This document shows, piece by piece, positions 24,278-33,604 of a stretch of 64,000 nucleotides of DNA. Every line of letters begins with the position of its first letter. The first letter of the stretch is position 1. The stretch covers positions 2,418,001 to 2,482,000 of the forward strand of contig NZ_CP128846.1 of the NCBI RefSeq assembly GCF_030388665.1. Direction: 5' to 3'. Source of the stretch: Streptomyces flavofungini (GTDB taxonomy: Bacteria; Actinomycetota; Actinomycetes; Streptomycetales; Streptomycetaceae). Under the pieces are notes generated by a model, which ran no database searches, was not told the DNA's origin, and saw only the letters and a list, made by a program, of their open reading frames with translations. The translations under genes were made by a program, and so were the position numbers.

Positions 24278-25768
24278 TCAGTGCGCCGCGGGAACGTACG
24301 GCGCGAGTTCCGCCGCCAGTTCCTCGTGCACCCGTGCCTTGAGCAGCGTGCCCTCGGGCGTGTGCTCCTCGGAGAGCACTTCACCGTCGGCGTGCGTGCG
24401 CGCCACGAGCTTGCCGTGGGTGTACGGCACGAGGGCCTCGATCTCGACCTCGGGCCTCGGCAGTTCGGCGTCGATGAGCGCGAGCAGCTCCTCGATGCCG
24501 GCGCCGGTGCGCGCGGACACGGCGATCGCGTGCTTCTGCTGGCGCAGCAGCCGCTGGAGGACCAGCGGGTCGGCCGCGTCCGCCTTGTTGATCACCACGA
24601 TCTCCGGCACGTCCGTCGCGCCCACGTCCCGGATGACCTCGCGCACGGCGGCGAGCTGCTCCTCCGGCGCGGGGTGCGAGCCGTCCACCACGTGCAGGAT
24701 CAGGTCGGACTCGCCGACCTCCTCCATGGTGGAGCGGAACGCCTCCACGAGGTGGTGCGGCAGATGCCGGACGAAACCGACCGTGTCGGCCAGGGTGTAC
24801 AGCCGGCCGCTGGGCGTCTCCGCCCTGCGGACCGTCGGGTCGAGGGTGGCGAACAGGGCGTTCTCCACCAGCACACCCGCCCCGGTGAGGCGGTTGAGCA
24901 GAGAGGACTTGCCCGCGTTCGTGTACCCCGCGATGGCGACCGATGGCACCTTGTTGCGCTTGCGCTCCTGGCGCTTGATGTCGCGGCCCGTCTTCATCTC
25001 CGCGATCTCCCGGCGCATCTTCGCCATCTTCTCGCGGATCCGTCGCCGGTCCGTTTCGATCTTGGTCTCACCGGGGCCGCGGGTGGCCATGCCGCCACCG
25101 CCGCCGCCACCCATCTGACGGGAGAGCGACTGACCCCAGCCGCGGAGCCTCGGCAGCATGTACTGCATCTGCGCGAGGGCGACCTGCGCCTTGCCCTCTC
25201 GGGACTTGGCGTGCTGGGCGAAGATGTCGAGGATCAGGGCGGTCCGGTCGACCACCTTGACCTTGACGACGTCTTCGAGGTGGATGAGCTGGCCGGGGCT
25301 GAGCTCACCGTCGCACACGACGGTGTCCGCTCCGGTCTCGAGGACGATGTCACGCAGCTCCAGGGCTTTGCCGGAGCCGATGTACGTCGCCGGGTCGGGC
25401 TTGTCGCGGCGCTGGATGACGCCGTCGAGCACGAGCGCGCCCGCGGTCTCCGCGAGTGCGGCCAGCTCGGCGAGGGAGTTCTCCGCGTCGTGAACCGTTC
25501 CGGAGGTCCAGACGCCCACGAGGACGACGCGCTCCAGGCGGAGCTGTCGGTACTCGACCTCGGTGACGTCCTCGAGCTCGGTGGAGAGGCCGGCGACGCG
25601 GCGCAGGGCCGCGCGCTCGGATCGGTCGAACTGGTCGCCGTCCCGCTCTCCGTCGATCTCGTGGCTCCAGGCGACGTCCTCTTCCATCAGGGCATCGGCC
25701 CGAAGACCTTCGGGGTAGTTCTGCGCGAAGCTCTGTACGTCCTGGGAAGGGGAAGAAGAGGAGGTCAT
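24278..25768 (-). CDS. hflX: GTPase HflX
   Basis: 496 residues. HflX is a ribosome-splitting, heat-shock-associated GTPase. The N-terminal HflX domain (DPATYIGSGKALEL, VVCDGELSPGQ) is followed by a Gly-rich loop GGGGGGGMATRGPGETKIE and a basic helical linker. The G domain has G1 GYTNAGKSSLLNRL, G3 DTVGFVRHLP and G4 INKAD. The ATG at 25768 follows AAAGGAC and starts MTSSSSPSQD; further upstream in-frame sequence is non-coding. It is convergent with the protease pair. Confidence 0.95.
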   Translation of the reverse strand: MTSSSSPSQDVQSFAQNYPEGLRADALMEEDVAWSHEIDGERDGDQFDRSERAALRRVAGLSTELEDVTEVEYRQLRLERVVLVGVWTSGTVHDAENSLAELAALAETAGALVLDGVIQRRDKPDPATYIGSGKALELRDIVLETGADTVVCDGELSPGQLIHLEDVVKVKVVDRTALILDIFAQHAKSREGKAQVALAQMQYMLPRLRGWGQSLSRQMGGGGGGGMATRGPGETKIETDRRRIREKMAKMRREIAEMKTGRDIKRQERKRNKVPSVAIAGYTNAGKSSLLNRLTGAGVLVENALFATLDPTVRRAETPSGRLYTLADTVGFVRHLPHHLVEAFRSTMEEVGESDLILHVVDGSHPAPEEQLAAVREVIRDVGATDVPEIVVINKADAADPLVLQRLLRQQKHAIAVSARTGAGIEELLALIDAELPRPEVEIEALVPYTHGKLVARTHADGEVLSEEHTPEGTLLKARVHEELAAELAPYVPAAH

Positions 25769-26052
25769 TGGGTCCTTTACGTCGATGGGAATCCGATTCG
25801 GAGAGCACCTGCGGGCGTCTTTCGCCCTGCCGCACCGTGTGTGCGGCTCGCATCGCCTGCCACAGCGCCACCCGTCATGTTCGACAACGCTCACGGCCCC
25901 CCGGAGATTCCCCGGACCAGCCGGGGCCACCCCTGAGATGTCCCCGAGGGGATCTCCCGGACGGGCCGCGCCGTCGACCTGACGATGGTCGCACGGTACG
26001 ACCCGTCTCGTCACCCGAGTATTTCAGGGCGCCCGCCGCCCGGGCCCCACCA

Positions 26053-27555
26053 CTACTTCTTCCCGGACGCCGCCTTCTTCTCCGGCGGCGTCGACGTCCA
26101 GTCGGGGTGCCCCGGCATCGGCGGTGTCTTCGCCCCGTACAGCCAGGCGTCGAAGAAGTCGTCGAGGTCGCGCCCTGAGACCTCGGACGCGAGCCGCACG
26201 AAGTCGGCGGTGGTCGCGTTCCCGTCGCGGTGGGTGTGCACCCAGGCCCGCTGCACGGCCTCGAAGCCGGACCGCCCGATCTCCTGGCGCAGCGCGTAGA
26301 GCACGAGCGCGCTGCCGTCGTACACGACGGGCCTGAAGATGCTGATCTTCTCCCCCGGCCGGGGCCCCTTGGGCGCGGCCGGGGGCCCGCCCGCCGCGCG
26401 CCAGCTGTCGGAGAGCCGGTAGGCGTACCGCATCCGCTTCTCCAGCGGCTGGCGCGCCTTCTCCTCCGCGTACAGGGCCTCGTACCAGCTGGCGTGTCCC
26501 TCGTTCAGCCACAGGTCGGACCAGGTGGCGGGGCTCACGCTGTCGCCGAACCACTGGTGCGCCAGCTCGTGCACCATGATCGATTCCACGTACCACTCGG
26601 GGAACTCGGGCCGCGTGAACAGCTCCTTCTCGAAGAGCGACAGCGTCTGCGTCTCCAGCTCGAAGCCGGTCCGCGCGTCCGCGACGAGCACCCCGTAGGT
26701 CTCGAACGGGTAGCGGCCGACCTTGTCCTCCATCCAGGAGATCTGGTCCGGGGTCTTCTTCAGCCAGGGCTCCAGCTGCTTGCGGTCCTTGGTGGGCACG
26801 ACGTCCCGTACGGGCAGGCGGTAGGGGCCGGTGCGGTGCAGCACGGTGGAGCGGCCGATGGACACCTGGGCCAGTTCGGTCGCCATGGGGTGCCGGGTGC
26901 GGTACGCCCACGTGGTGGTGTCCGCGCGGCGCTCCTTGGCCAGGGGCAGGCCGTTGGCGACGGCGGTGAGGCCCTTGGGGGCGGTGACGCGGAAGGTGAA
27001 CTGCGCCTTGTCGGCGGGGTGGTCGTTGCACGGGAACACGCGGTGCGCCACATCCGCCTGATTGGCCATCGCGAGCCCGTCGCCGGTGCGCACCCAGCCG
27101 CCCTCGACGTCGTCGGACACCGGGTCGCTGGTGTGCCGCACAGCGATCCGCAGGCGCTCGCCGGGCTGCACGCGCGCGTGGGGCGTGACGACCAGGTCCT
27201 CGCCCGCGGTGGCGAAGTCGGCGGGGGCGCCGTTCACCTCGACGGAGCGGACCTTGCCGTGCGTGAAGTCGAGATTGACGCGTTCCAGCGGCGCCGTCAC
27301 CCGAGCGTCGATCTTCGTGAGCGCGTCCAGGGGCTTGCTGTTGTCCCCGTGATAGGTGAAAGCGATGTCGTACGACGTCACGTCGTACCCGGGGTTGCCG
27401 AGGTGGGGGAAGAGGCGGTCGCCGATGCCGAGGGGGGCGGCGGGCTGTGGGGCGCTCGCGGCGAGCAGGGCGGCGGAGGTGGTGGCGGCGAGGACGGCGA
27501 CGGCGATCCGGACCGTCTTCGGCCGGGACGCCTTGGTACGCGGGGTCAGGAGCAT
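26053..27555 (-). CDS. M1 family zinc metallopeptidase, secreted
   Basis: 500 residues. An N-terminal signal peptide (basic start, then VAVLAATTSAALLAASA) precedes an aminopeptidase-N-like domain. The zinc site is HELAH at 329-333 with the third ligand Glu352 in NEGHASWYEA, an exact M1 gluzincin spacing. The usual GAMEN exopeptidase motif is replaced by FELETQT, as in several actinobacterial members. The chain is shorter than full-length PepN because the C-terminal helical domain is reduced. A longer overlapping ORF in another frame is a shadow. The gene runs in the direction of hflX with a 284-nt gap between them. Confidence 0.9.
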   Translation of the reverse strand: MLLTPRTKASRPKTVRIAVAVLAATTSAALLAASAPQPAAPLGIGDRLFPHLGNPGYDVTSYDIAFTYHGDNSKPLDALTKIDARVTAPLERVNLDFTHGKVRSVEVNGAPADFATAGEDLVVTPHARVQPGERLRIAVRHTSDPVSDDVEGGWVRTGDGLAMANQADVAHRVFPCNDHPADKAQFTFRVTAPKGLTAVANGLPLAKERRADTTTWAYRTRHPMATELAQVSIGRSTVLHRTGPYRLPVRDVVPTKDRKQLEPWLKKTPDQISWMEDKVGRYPFETYGVLVADARTGFELETQTLSLFEKELFTRPEFPEWYVESIMVHELAHQWFGDSVSPATWSDLWLNEGHASWYEALYAEEKARQPLEKRMRYAYRLSDSWRAAGGPPAAPKGPRPGEKISIFRPVVYDGSALVLYALRQEIGRSGFEAVQRAWVHTHRDGNATTADFVRLASEVSGRDLDDFFDAWLYGAKTPPMPGHPDWTSTPPEKKAASGKK

Positions 27556-27668
27556 GAACTACGGCTATCAGCGCGCGCCTTCCGCGTCGGGACGGCACGC
27601 GACGGGCCCACCCGAACGAGTCGGCGCCGTTTCACCGAAGAGCGCCGTCGAGGCCGCCGGGGAGCCGG

Positions 27669-29816
27669 TCAGGGTGCCGCTGCCGCCCGGTGCTGCGCGC
27701 GGGCCACGTCGTACACCCCGGGGACGTTGCGCATGGCGCGCATCAGGCCCGGAAGGTGTGCGGCGTCGGGGAGTTGGAGCGTGTACGTGTGGCGTACGCG
27801 CTGTTGGCTGGGTGGTTCGACGGTCGCCGAGATGATCGCGGCGCCTTCGAGGGCGATGGCTTCGGTGAGGTCGGCCAGGAGGTGCGCCCGGCCGAACGAC
27901 TCGGCGATCAGGGTGACCCGGCACTCCGTGGCGTCCCCCCAGCGCACACCGACCTCCGGGCGCCCCACCTGCGTCATGCGCGCCACCGCGGGACACGTGA
28001 CCCGGTGGACGGTGACGACGCCGCCGCGAACCGCGAAGCCGGTGATCTCGTCGGGCGGGACGGGGGTGCAACAGCCCGCGAGCCGTACGGTGGCGCCCTC
28101 ACGGTCGACGACGACGTTCTCCGCCGCCGGGCGCAGGGCCGCGGAGACCTGGGGCCTCGGCGTGGTCGCGGGCACCGTCACGGGCGCCTGGGGCTCCGGG
28201 GCGGCCTGCGCGGGCGGGGCGGGGGCGGGCGCCGGGTGGGTGGTGAGCCAGCGCCGGATGGCGATGCGCGCGGCGGGCGTGCGCGCGTGGCCGAGCCAGT
28301 CGCGCGAGGGCCCCGACGTCAGGTCCTGGCCCATGAGCAGCTGCACGGTGTCGCCGTCGCGCAGGACCGTGCTGAGCGTGGCCAGGCGGCCGTTGACGCG
28401 CGCGCCGATGCAGGCGTGCGCGTCCTCGCCGTACTGGGCGTAGGCGGCGTCGACGCAGCTGGCGCCCGCGGGCAGGCCGAGCGTGCCGCCGTCGGTGCGG
28501 TAGACGGCGATCTCGCGGTCCTGGGCGAGGTCCTCGCGGAGCGTCGACCAGAAGGTGTCGGGGTCGGGTGCGGCCTGCTGCCAGTCGAGGAGGCGTGAGA
28601 GCCAGCCGGGGCGGGTGGGGTCGGCGCGCTCGCCGTCGGCGGGCTGTTCCTCGGACGGCCCGGCGTAGGGGTTGTGCAGGGCGACGACGCCCGCTTCGGC
28701 GACGCGGTGCATCTGGTGGGTGCGGATGAGGACTTCGGCGACCTCGCCGTCGCCACGGGCCACGGCCGTGTGCAGCGACTGGTACAGGTTGAACTTCGGT
28801 ACGGCGATGAAGTCCTTGAACTCCGAGACGACCGGCGTGAAGCAGGTGTGCAGCTCGCCGAGGACTCCGTAGCAGTCGGCGTCCTCGTGCACGAGGACGA
28901 GCAGACGACCGAAGTCGGCGGGGCGCAGCGCGCCGCGCTTGCGGTGGGCGCGGTGCACGGACACGAAGTGGCGTGGCCGGATGAGGACTTCGGCGGCGAT
29001 GCCGGCCTCGCGCAGGACGCCGCGCACCTCTTCGGAGATGTCGGCCAGCGGGTCGGCCCCGGCCTTCGCCTTCGCCGCGATCAGGTCCTTGACCTCCGCG
29101 TACTCCTCGGGATGGAGGATCGCGAAGACGAGGTCCTCCAGCTCGGTCTTCAGGGCCTGCACGCCGAGGCGTTCGGCGAGCGGGATGAGGACGTCGCGGG
29201 TGACCTTGGCGATGCGGGCCTGCTTCTCGGGGCGCATCACGCCGAGCGTGCGCATGTTGTGCAGGCGGTCGGCGAGTTTGATCGCCATGACGCGGACGTC
29301 GTTGCCGGTGGCGACCAGCATCTTGCGGAAGGTCTCCGGTTCGGCGGCCGCTCCGTAGTCGACCTTTTCGAGCTTGGTGACGCCGTCGACCAAGTAGCAG
29401 ACGTCGTCGCCGAACTCGGCGCGCACCTGATCGAGAGTCACATCCGTGTCCTCGACGGTGTCGTGGAGCAGGGACGCGGTCAACGTGGTCGTCTCCGCGC
29501 CCAGTTGGGCCAGGATCAGCGTGACGGCGAGAGGGTGTGTGATGTACGGCTCACCGCTCTTGCGCATCTGGCCGCGGTGCGAGGACTCCGCGAGGACGTA
29601 GGCGCGGCGCAGCGGCTCCAGGTCGGCGTCCGGATGGTGGCCGCGGTGGGCCTCGGCCACATGGCCGATGGCGTCCGGGATGCGGTCCCTCGTGGCGGGG
29701 CCGAGGAGCGCGGCGCGGCCCAGTCTGCGCAGGTCGAGGCGGGGACGGGAGCGCCTTCGCGGGGGCGAGGACGTCGTCGGGCCGGGCGTCGCGGGATTCG
29801 TCGCCTCCGCACTCAT
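27669..29816 (-). CDS. rshA: RelA/SpoT homologue (RshA-like) (p)ppGpp hydrolase, synthetase domain degenerate
   Basis: 715 residues. The HD hydrolase domain is intact: His80, His94, His118-Asp119 (LLHDTVEDT) and Asp183 in IKLADRLHNMRT. A synthetase-like domain at about 280-370 keeps YQSLHT and FKDFIAVPKFN but loses others. Canonical RPKHxxSIYQKM is RPRHFVSVHRAHRK, DLVGxRV is ADFGRLLV, and EVQIRT is EVLIRT. TGS-like and Cys-containing (GCCTPVPPDEI) and ACT-like regions follow. GGAGG lies 7 nt before the chosen ATG at 29816. It matches the second RSH of Streptomyces (RshA), not RelA. Probably mainly a hydrolase; that is inference. Confidence 0.85.
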   Translation of the reverse strand: MSAEATNPATPGPTTSSPPRRRSRPRLDLRRLGRAALLGPATRDRIPDAIGHVAEAHRGHHPDADLEPLRRAYVLAESSHRGQMRKSGEPYITHPLAVTLILAQLGAETTTLTASLLHDTVEDTDVTLDQVRAEFGDDVCYLVDGVTKLEKVDYGAAAEPETFRKMLVATGNDVRVMAIKLADRLHNMRTLGVMRPEKQARIAKVTRDVLIPLAERLGVQALKTELEDLVFAILHPEEYAEVKDLIAAKAKAGADPLADISEEVRGVLREAGIAAEVLIRPRHFVSVHRAHRKRGALRPADFGRLLVLVHEDADCYGVLGELHTCFTPVVSEFKDFIAVPKFNLYQSLHTAVARGDGEVAEVLIRTHQMHRVAEAGVVALHNPYAGPSEEQPADGERADPTRPGWLSRLLDWQQAAPDPDTFWSTLREDLAQDREIAVYRTDGGTLGLPAGASCVDAAYAQYGEDAHACIGARVNGRLATLSTVLRDGDTVQLLMGQDLTSGPSRDWLGHARTPAARIAIRRWLTTHPAPAPAPPAQAAPEPQAPVTVPATTPRPQVSAALRPAAENVVVDREGATVRLAGCCTPVPPDEITGFAVRGGVVTVHRVTCPAVARMTQVGRPEVGVRWGDATECRVTLIAESFGRAHLLADLTEAIALEGAAIISATVEPPSQQRVRHTYTLQLPDAAHLPGLMRAMRNVPGVYDVARAQHRAAAAP

Positions 29817-30069
29817 GGGCACCTCCGGCAGCTCCGACCGGCGGTGGGCGGACGGCAGCCTGCTCCGTCCGGGCCGGTGCTTGATGCTATCGAGCCCATC
29901 ACGTGGTGCTGACCCGCTCTCGCCGAGCGTGAAACGGATCACCCATTCGAGCGACAGTTCTGTGGAGAGTCGTTTCGACTGGGACGAGCGGGGTTTCGAG
30001 CCCGGCGCGGGCCCCGGGCGGGATGCGCCGCCCGTGGTCCCGTGTGCGCCGTGCGGTCGAGCGCGCCAT

Positions 30070-30963
30070 TCAGGCCACCGCTACGGCCGCCGCCAGCCAG
30101 TCGGCGTCGATCTCGCCCTCCGCCACGATCACGGCGGGGCCCGTCTTCTCGATCTCGCCGTCCGGCCGCTCGGTGATGACCAGGCGGCCGCCGAGCACGT
30201 CCACGGTGTACGCCACCGGGGCACCGGTCACCGCGGGGTCCAGGCCGTCCCTGCGCGCCGCCGCGACGGCCACCGCGCATGCGCCCGTGCCGCACGAGCG
30301 GGTCTCGCCCGCGCCGCGCTCGTACACGCGCATGGCGACGTGGCGCGGGCCGCGGTCGACCACGAACTCCACGTTCACACCGTGCGGGTAGGCCGTGGCC
30401 GGGCTGAACGGCGGCGGGTCGAGGAGGCGGCCCGCGTGCGCCAGGTCGGCCACGAAGGCGACCGCGTGGGGGTTGCCCATGTTCACGTTGCGGGCGGGCC
30501 ACTGGTGCTCGCCCACGGAGATCGTGACGTCGCCCTCGGGGAGCACGGCCTTGCCCATGGCGACGGTGATGTCGCCGGCGGCGCCGTCGTCGGTGGGCTT
30601 GGCGATGTGCACGCGCTTCACGCCGCCGCGGGTCGCGACGGCCAGGTCGCCCTCGGCGACGAGCCCGGCGCGCTCCAGGTAGCGAGCGAAGACGCGCACG
30701 CCGTTGCCGCACATCTCGGCGACCGAGCCGTCGCCGTTGCGGTAGTCCATGAACCACTCGGCCTCATCGGCCAGATGCCGCGCGTCCGGGTGGGCGGCGG
30801 AGCGCACGACGTGCAGCAGACCGTCGCCGCCGATGCCCGCGCGGCGGTCGCACAGGGCGGCGACGGCGGCCGGGGGCAGCTCGATGGCGTTGTCGGCGTC
30901 GGGGACGATCACGAAGTCGTTCTCGGTCCCGTGCCCCTTGAGGAAGGCGATCCGCGTGCTCAT
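30070..30963 (-). CDS. dapF: Diaminopimelate epimerase
   Basis: 297 residues. It interconverts LL- and meso-diaminopimelate for lysine and peptidoglycan synthesis (LL-DAP is the Streptomyces wall form). The two catalytic cysteines are Cys85 in AEMCGNGVR and Cys224 in RSCGTGACA. Substrate-binding HGTENDFVIV and NMGNPHAV are present. The ATG at 30963 directly follows GAGGG. It lies 43 nt after a small membrane-protein gene and downstream of miaA, so the three may form one transcript. Confidence 0.96.
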   Translation of the reverse strand: MSTRIAFLKGHGTENDFVIVPDADNAIELPPAAVAALCDRRAGIGGDGLLHVVRSAAHPDARHLADEAEWFMDYRNGDGSVAEMCGNGVRVFARYLERAGLVAEGDLAVATRGGVKRVHIAKPTDDGAAGDITVAMGKAVLPEGDVTISVGEHQWPARNVNMGNPHAVAFVADLAHAGRLLDPPPFSPATAYPHGVNVEFVVDRGPRHVAMRVYERGAGETRSCGTGACAVAVAAARRDGLDPAVTGAPVAYTVDVLGGRLVITERPDGEIEKTGPAVIVAEGEIDADWLAAAVAVA

Positions 30964-31006
30964 CCCTCGATCGTACGGGGTGCGTGCGACAGCCGGTCGG
31001 GGGCCG

Positions 31007-31594
31007 TCAGCGGAGCCTGGCCACCCGCCAGACGGCGAGCACCGCGACGATCCCGAAGACCAGCGTGTACGCGGACACCACGCGCCAGTCCGGCTTCCGC
31101 CCGGAGCCACGCTCCGGCAGCCCCGGCCAGGTGTGGCCCACGCGACGGGCGGCCATCATGCCCCAGCCCGCGGCGCAGGAGCTGATGAGCAGCCCCAGCA
31201 TGGCGACGACCGCGCCGCCGTCGCCGAACTCGAAGGCCAGCGGGAAGGCGAACATCAGGGAGCCGACGGCCGCGAGGATCACGATCGGCGCGAGCTGCCA
31301 GATGCGCAGTCTGCGCTGCGGGCGCAGCTCGACCTCGACCTCGGGCTCCGTCGCCAGCTCCTCCTCGGTGGGGCCGTCGTCGGTCATGCCGTTCGCGGTG
31401 ACCCCGGAGCTGTCGGGTCCGTCCGGGCTGAGCCGCGCGCCGCTGTGCTCCGCACCGTCCTGTGCGGTGTGCTCCGCACCGTCTCGTGCAGTGTGCTGCT
31501 CGCCGTCATGTGCGGTGTCACGAGGGCCGGCCTCCATCGCCACGCGCCCTCCCACTTCGGACTCCACTGGTCGATCGATGGTCGATGATGGCAC
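31007..31594 (-). CDS. Small membrane protein of unknown function
   Basis: Up to 195 residues. Three hydrophobic helices occupy the C-terminal half (QLAPIVILAAVGSLMFAFPL, GAVVAMLGLLISSCAAGWGM and VVSAYTLVFGIVAVLAV). The N-terminal half is acidic and contains a repeated HTARDGAE unit encoded by three imperfect 24-bp repeats near 31440-31515. The start is uncertain: GTG 31594 gives the full length and ATG 31390 (MTDDGPTEEE) gives the conserved-looking part. It sits between miaA and dapF on the same strand. I do not recognise a function. Confidence 0.65.
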   Translation of the reverse strand: MPSSTIDRPVESEVGGRVAMEAGPRDTAHDGEQHTARDGAEHTAQDGAEHSGARLSPDGPDSSGVTANGMTDDGPTEEELATEPEVEVELRPQRRLRIWQLAPIVILAAVGSLMFAFPLAFEFGDGGAVVAMLGLLISSCAAGWGMMAARRVGHTWPGLPERGSGRKPDWRVVSAYTLVFGIVAVLAVWRVARLR

Positions 31595-31644
31595 GCCGTC
31601 AGCTGCCTCGATGACCGGCGGAGCGTCCCGATGCCATCACGTGA

Positions 31645-32583
31645 TCAGGCTGTGACCGCTCGTTCGACCAACGCCATTGCACTCCCCGGGAGTTCCCCGC
31701 GGTCGGCGGCTGCACCGCTCAGCCAGTGCACGCGTGGATCACGTCGGAACCAGGAGTCCTGTCGGCGCGCGAAGCGTTTCGTGGCGCGCACGGTCTCGGC
31801 GCGCGCCTCGTCCTCGGTGCACTCACCGGCGAGCGCCCCGAGTACCTGTTGGTAGCCGAGCGCGCGCGACGCCGTACGCCCCTCCCGCAGTCCCTGCGCC
31901 TCCAACGTGTGCACCTCCTCCACGAGCCCCGCCTCCCACATGCGGTCCACGCGCGTGGCGATGCGCAGGTCGAGCTCGGGGCGGGCCACGTCGACGCCGA
32001 TCTGCACGGTGTCGTACACGGACTCGTGCCTGGGGAGGTTGGCGGTGAACGGCTTGCCCGTGATCTCGATGACCTCCAGGGCGCGCACGATCCGACGCCC
32101 GTTGCCGGGCAGGATCGCGCGGGCAGCGTCCGGGTCGGCTGCGGCGAGGCGGGCGTGCAGCACGCCGGGGCCGTGCTCCTCCAGCTCCTCCTCCAGGCGG
32201 GCGCGCACCTCGGGGTCGGTGCCCGGGAACTCCAGGTGGTCGACCGCACCGCGCACGTACAGGCCGGAGCCGCCGACCAGGATCGGCCAGCGGCCCTCGC
32301 CGAGCAGCCGGTCGATCTCCGCGCGCGCGAGCTTCTGGTACTCGGCCACGCTCGCCGTCTCCGTCACGTCCCAGACGTCCAGGAGGTGGTGCGGGACTCC
32401 CTCGCGCTCGGCGGGCGTCAGCTTGGCGGTGCCGATGTCCATCCCCCGATACAGCTGCATCGAGTCGGCGTTGACGACTTCGCCGCCGAGTCGCTGGGCG
32501 AGGTGGACGCCCAGATCGGACTTTCCGGCCGCGGTGGGCCCGACGACGGCGATGACCCGCGGGGCGGGAGGTGCACTTCTCAC
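31645..32583 (-). CDS. miaA: tRNA dimethylallyltransferase
   Basis: 312 residues. It adds a dimethylallyl group to A37 of tRNAs reading UNN codons, the substrate for MiaB, which is also in this window. P-loop GPTAAGKSDLG at 15-25, DSMQLYRGMDIGTAK and GGSGLYVRG are the family signatures, and RxxFARRQDSWFRRD-like sequence closes the tRNA-binding part. The start is GTG at 32583, with GGGG upstream. It is the first gene of the run toward dapF and is divergent from the small Lys/Glu-rich gene. Confidence 0.95.
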   Translation of the reverse strand: MRSAPPAPRVIAVVGPTAAGKSDLGVHLAQRLGGEVVNADSMQLYRGMDIGTAKLTPAEREGVPHHLLDVWDVTETASVAEYQKLARAEIDRLLGEGRWPILVGGSGLYVRGAVDHLEFPGTDPEVRARLEEELEEHGPGVLHARLAAADPDAARAILPGNGRRIVRALEVIEITGKPFTANLPRHESVYDTVQIGVDVARPELDLRIATRVDRMWEAGLVEEVHTLEAQGLREGRTASRALGYQQVLGALAGECTEDEARAETVRATKRFARRQDSWFRRDPRVHWLSGAAADRGELPGSAMALVERAVTA

Positions 32584-32765
32584 CGCCCCAGTCTCGCAAA
32601 TCGCTCGACGGGTGCCCGAACGAGCTACGTGACGACACGGCTCCGGGTTCGTTGCCTGTTGCGAGGTTCCGGCCGCCGGTTTCGAGGATCGGTGACCCGG
32701 GCGACGCAATCGGACGCACCGGGTGGCGCGGGATTTCGCCCACACGAGTAACGTATGGAGTAAAT

Positions 32766-33140
32766 ATGGGCGTTTTTAGTCGGTTTCGCCGGAAGAGCAA
32801 GGACGCGGACGAGGCGTCGACCACCGACGAGGCGGCCGCCACCGTGACGGCCGACTCCGACGCGGCCGAGGCGTCGTCCGAGGCCAAGGCTGAGGACAAG
32901 GCTGAGGACAAGGCTGAGGACAAGACCGAGGGCAAGGCCGAGGGCGGCGCCGAGGCCGCTGCGGCCGCCACGTCCGGCGCGTCCGCGACGGACAAGGACT
33001 CGTCCGAGGCGAAGGCCTCTGCCGAGGACGAGACGGAGGAATCGGCCGAGGCGGCCGCGGCTGAGGGTGTGGAGATCCCGAAGCAGCAGTCCGCGCAGGA
33101 GGCGGCCGACAACGAGGCCGGTGAGAGCGCCCGCAAGTGA
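32766..33140 (+). CDS. Low-complexity Ala/Glu/Lys-rich protein
   Basis: 124 residues. The basic start MGVFSRFRRKSKD is followed by an almost entirely Ala/Glu/Asp/Lys/Ser sequence containing three or four 12-bp repeats (AEDK units) at about 32884-32925. It has no cysteine, no membrane segment and no recognisable domain, so it is probably disordered. GGAG lies 7 nt before the ATG, and codon use is typical for the genome. It is followed 25 nt later by the MT0933-like gene and may be cotranscribed with it. Confidence 0.7.
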   Translation: MGVFSRFRRKSKDADEASTTDEAAATVTADSDAAEASSEAKAEDKAEDKAEDKTEGKAEGGAEAAAAATSGASATDKDSSEAKASAEDETEESAEAAAAEGVEIPKQQSAQEAADNEAGESARK

Positions 33141-33165
33141 CTCCCCCGCGAAGGAAGGCGAATCA

Positions 33166-33459
33166 GTGGGCTTCCTGAACCAGCTGAAGGACAAACTCGC
33201 CCCTGCCAAGGACAAGGTCTCGGGCCTCGCGCAGCAGCACGGGGACAAGATCGACCAAGGCCTGCACAAGGCCGCCGACGTGGTCGATCGCAGGACCAAG
33301 GGCAAGTACAGCGACAAGATCCAGGCGGGAACGGGCAAGGCCAAGGACGCCCTGGACCGCCTCGCCGGGACGGACGGCGGCAAGGGCGGGGGTGGCGGTG
33401 CCACTCCCCCCGGCGACGCGCCGCCCCCGTCACCGCCGACGCCCCCTTCGGCTTCCTGA
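33166..33459 (+). CDS. MT0933-like antitoxin-family protein
   Basis: 97 residues from GTG 33166, with AAGGAAGG 7 nt upstream. The sequence GFLNQLKDKLAPAKDKVSGL, then QQHGDKIDQGLHKAADVVD and KGKYSDKIQAGTGKAKDALD is the small amphipathic-helix repeat family named after M. tuberculosis MT0933 and annotated as antitoxin. A Gly/Pro-rich tail follows. No RNase or other toxin gene is adjacent, so an antitoxin role here is doubtful. It follows the acidic low-complexity gene. Confidence 0.75.
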   Translation: MGFLNQLKDKLAPAKDKVSGLAQQHGDKIDQGLHKAADVVDRRTKGKYSDKIQAGTGKAKDALDRLAGTDGGKGGGGGATPPGDAPPPSPPTPPSAS

Positions 33460-33479
33460 GCGGCTCTGGACAACCGGCG

Positions 33480-33514
33480 GACGGCCGTGAAGCGCGACTG
33501 GCTTCACGGCCGTC
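33480..33514. terminator. Terminator between the MT0933-like gene and the DODA-like gene
   Basis: 14-bp perfect stem (33480-33493 with 33501-33514) around the 7-nt loop GCGACTG, placed between convergent genes. Confidence 0.8.
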
Positions 33515-33604
33515 GGCGTGTCCGGGAGAGGGCTTCCTGAGGGCGCCGTCGGCCAGGGTCGTGGACCCGCGCAGGGCAGCGCCTTCGACGGCGCCCGTGC
33601 CGTC

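Noticed and set aside
26024..27598. 524-codon minus-strand frame slightly longer than the M1 peptidase
   Set aside because: It is in a different frame of the same strand; only the 26053-27555 frame has the signal peptide, HELAH and the distal Glu.
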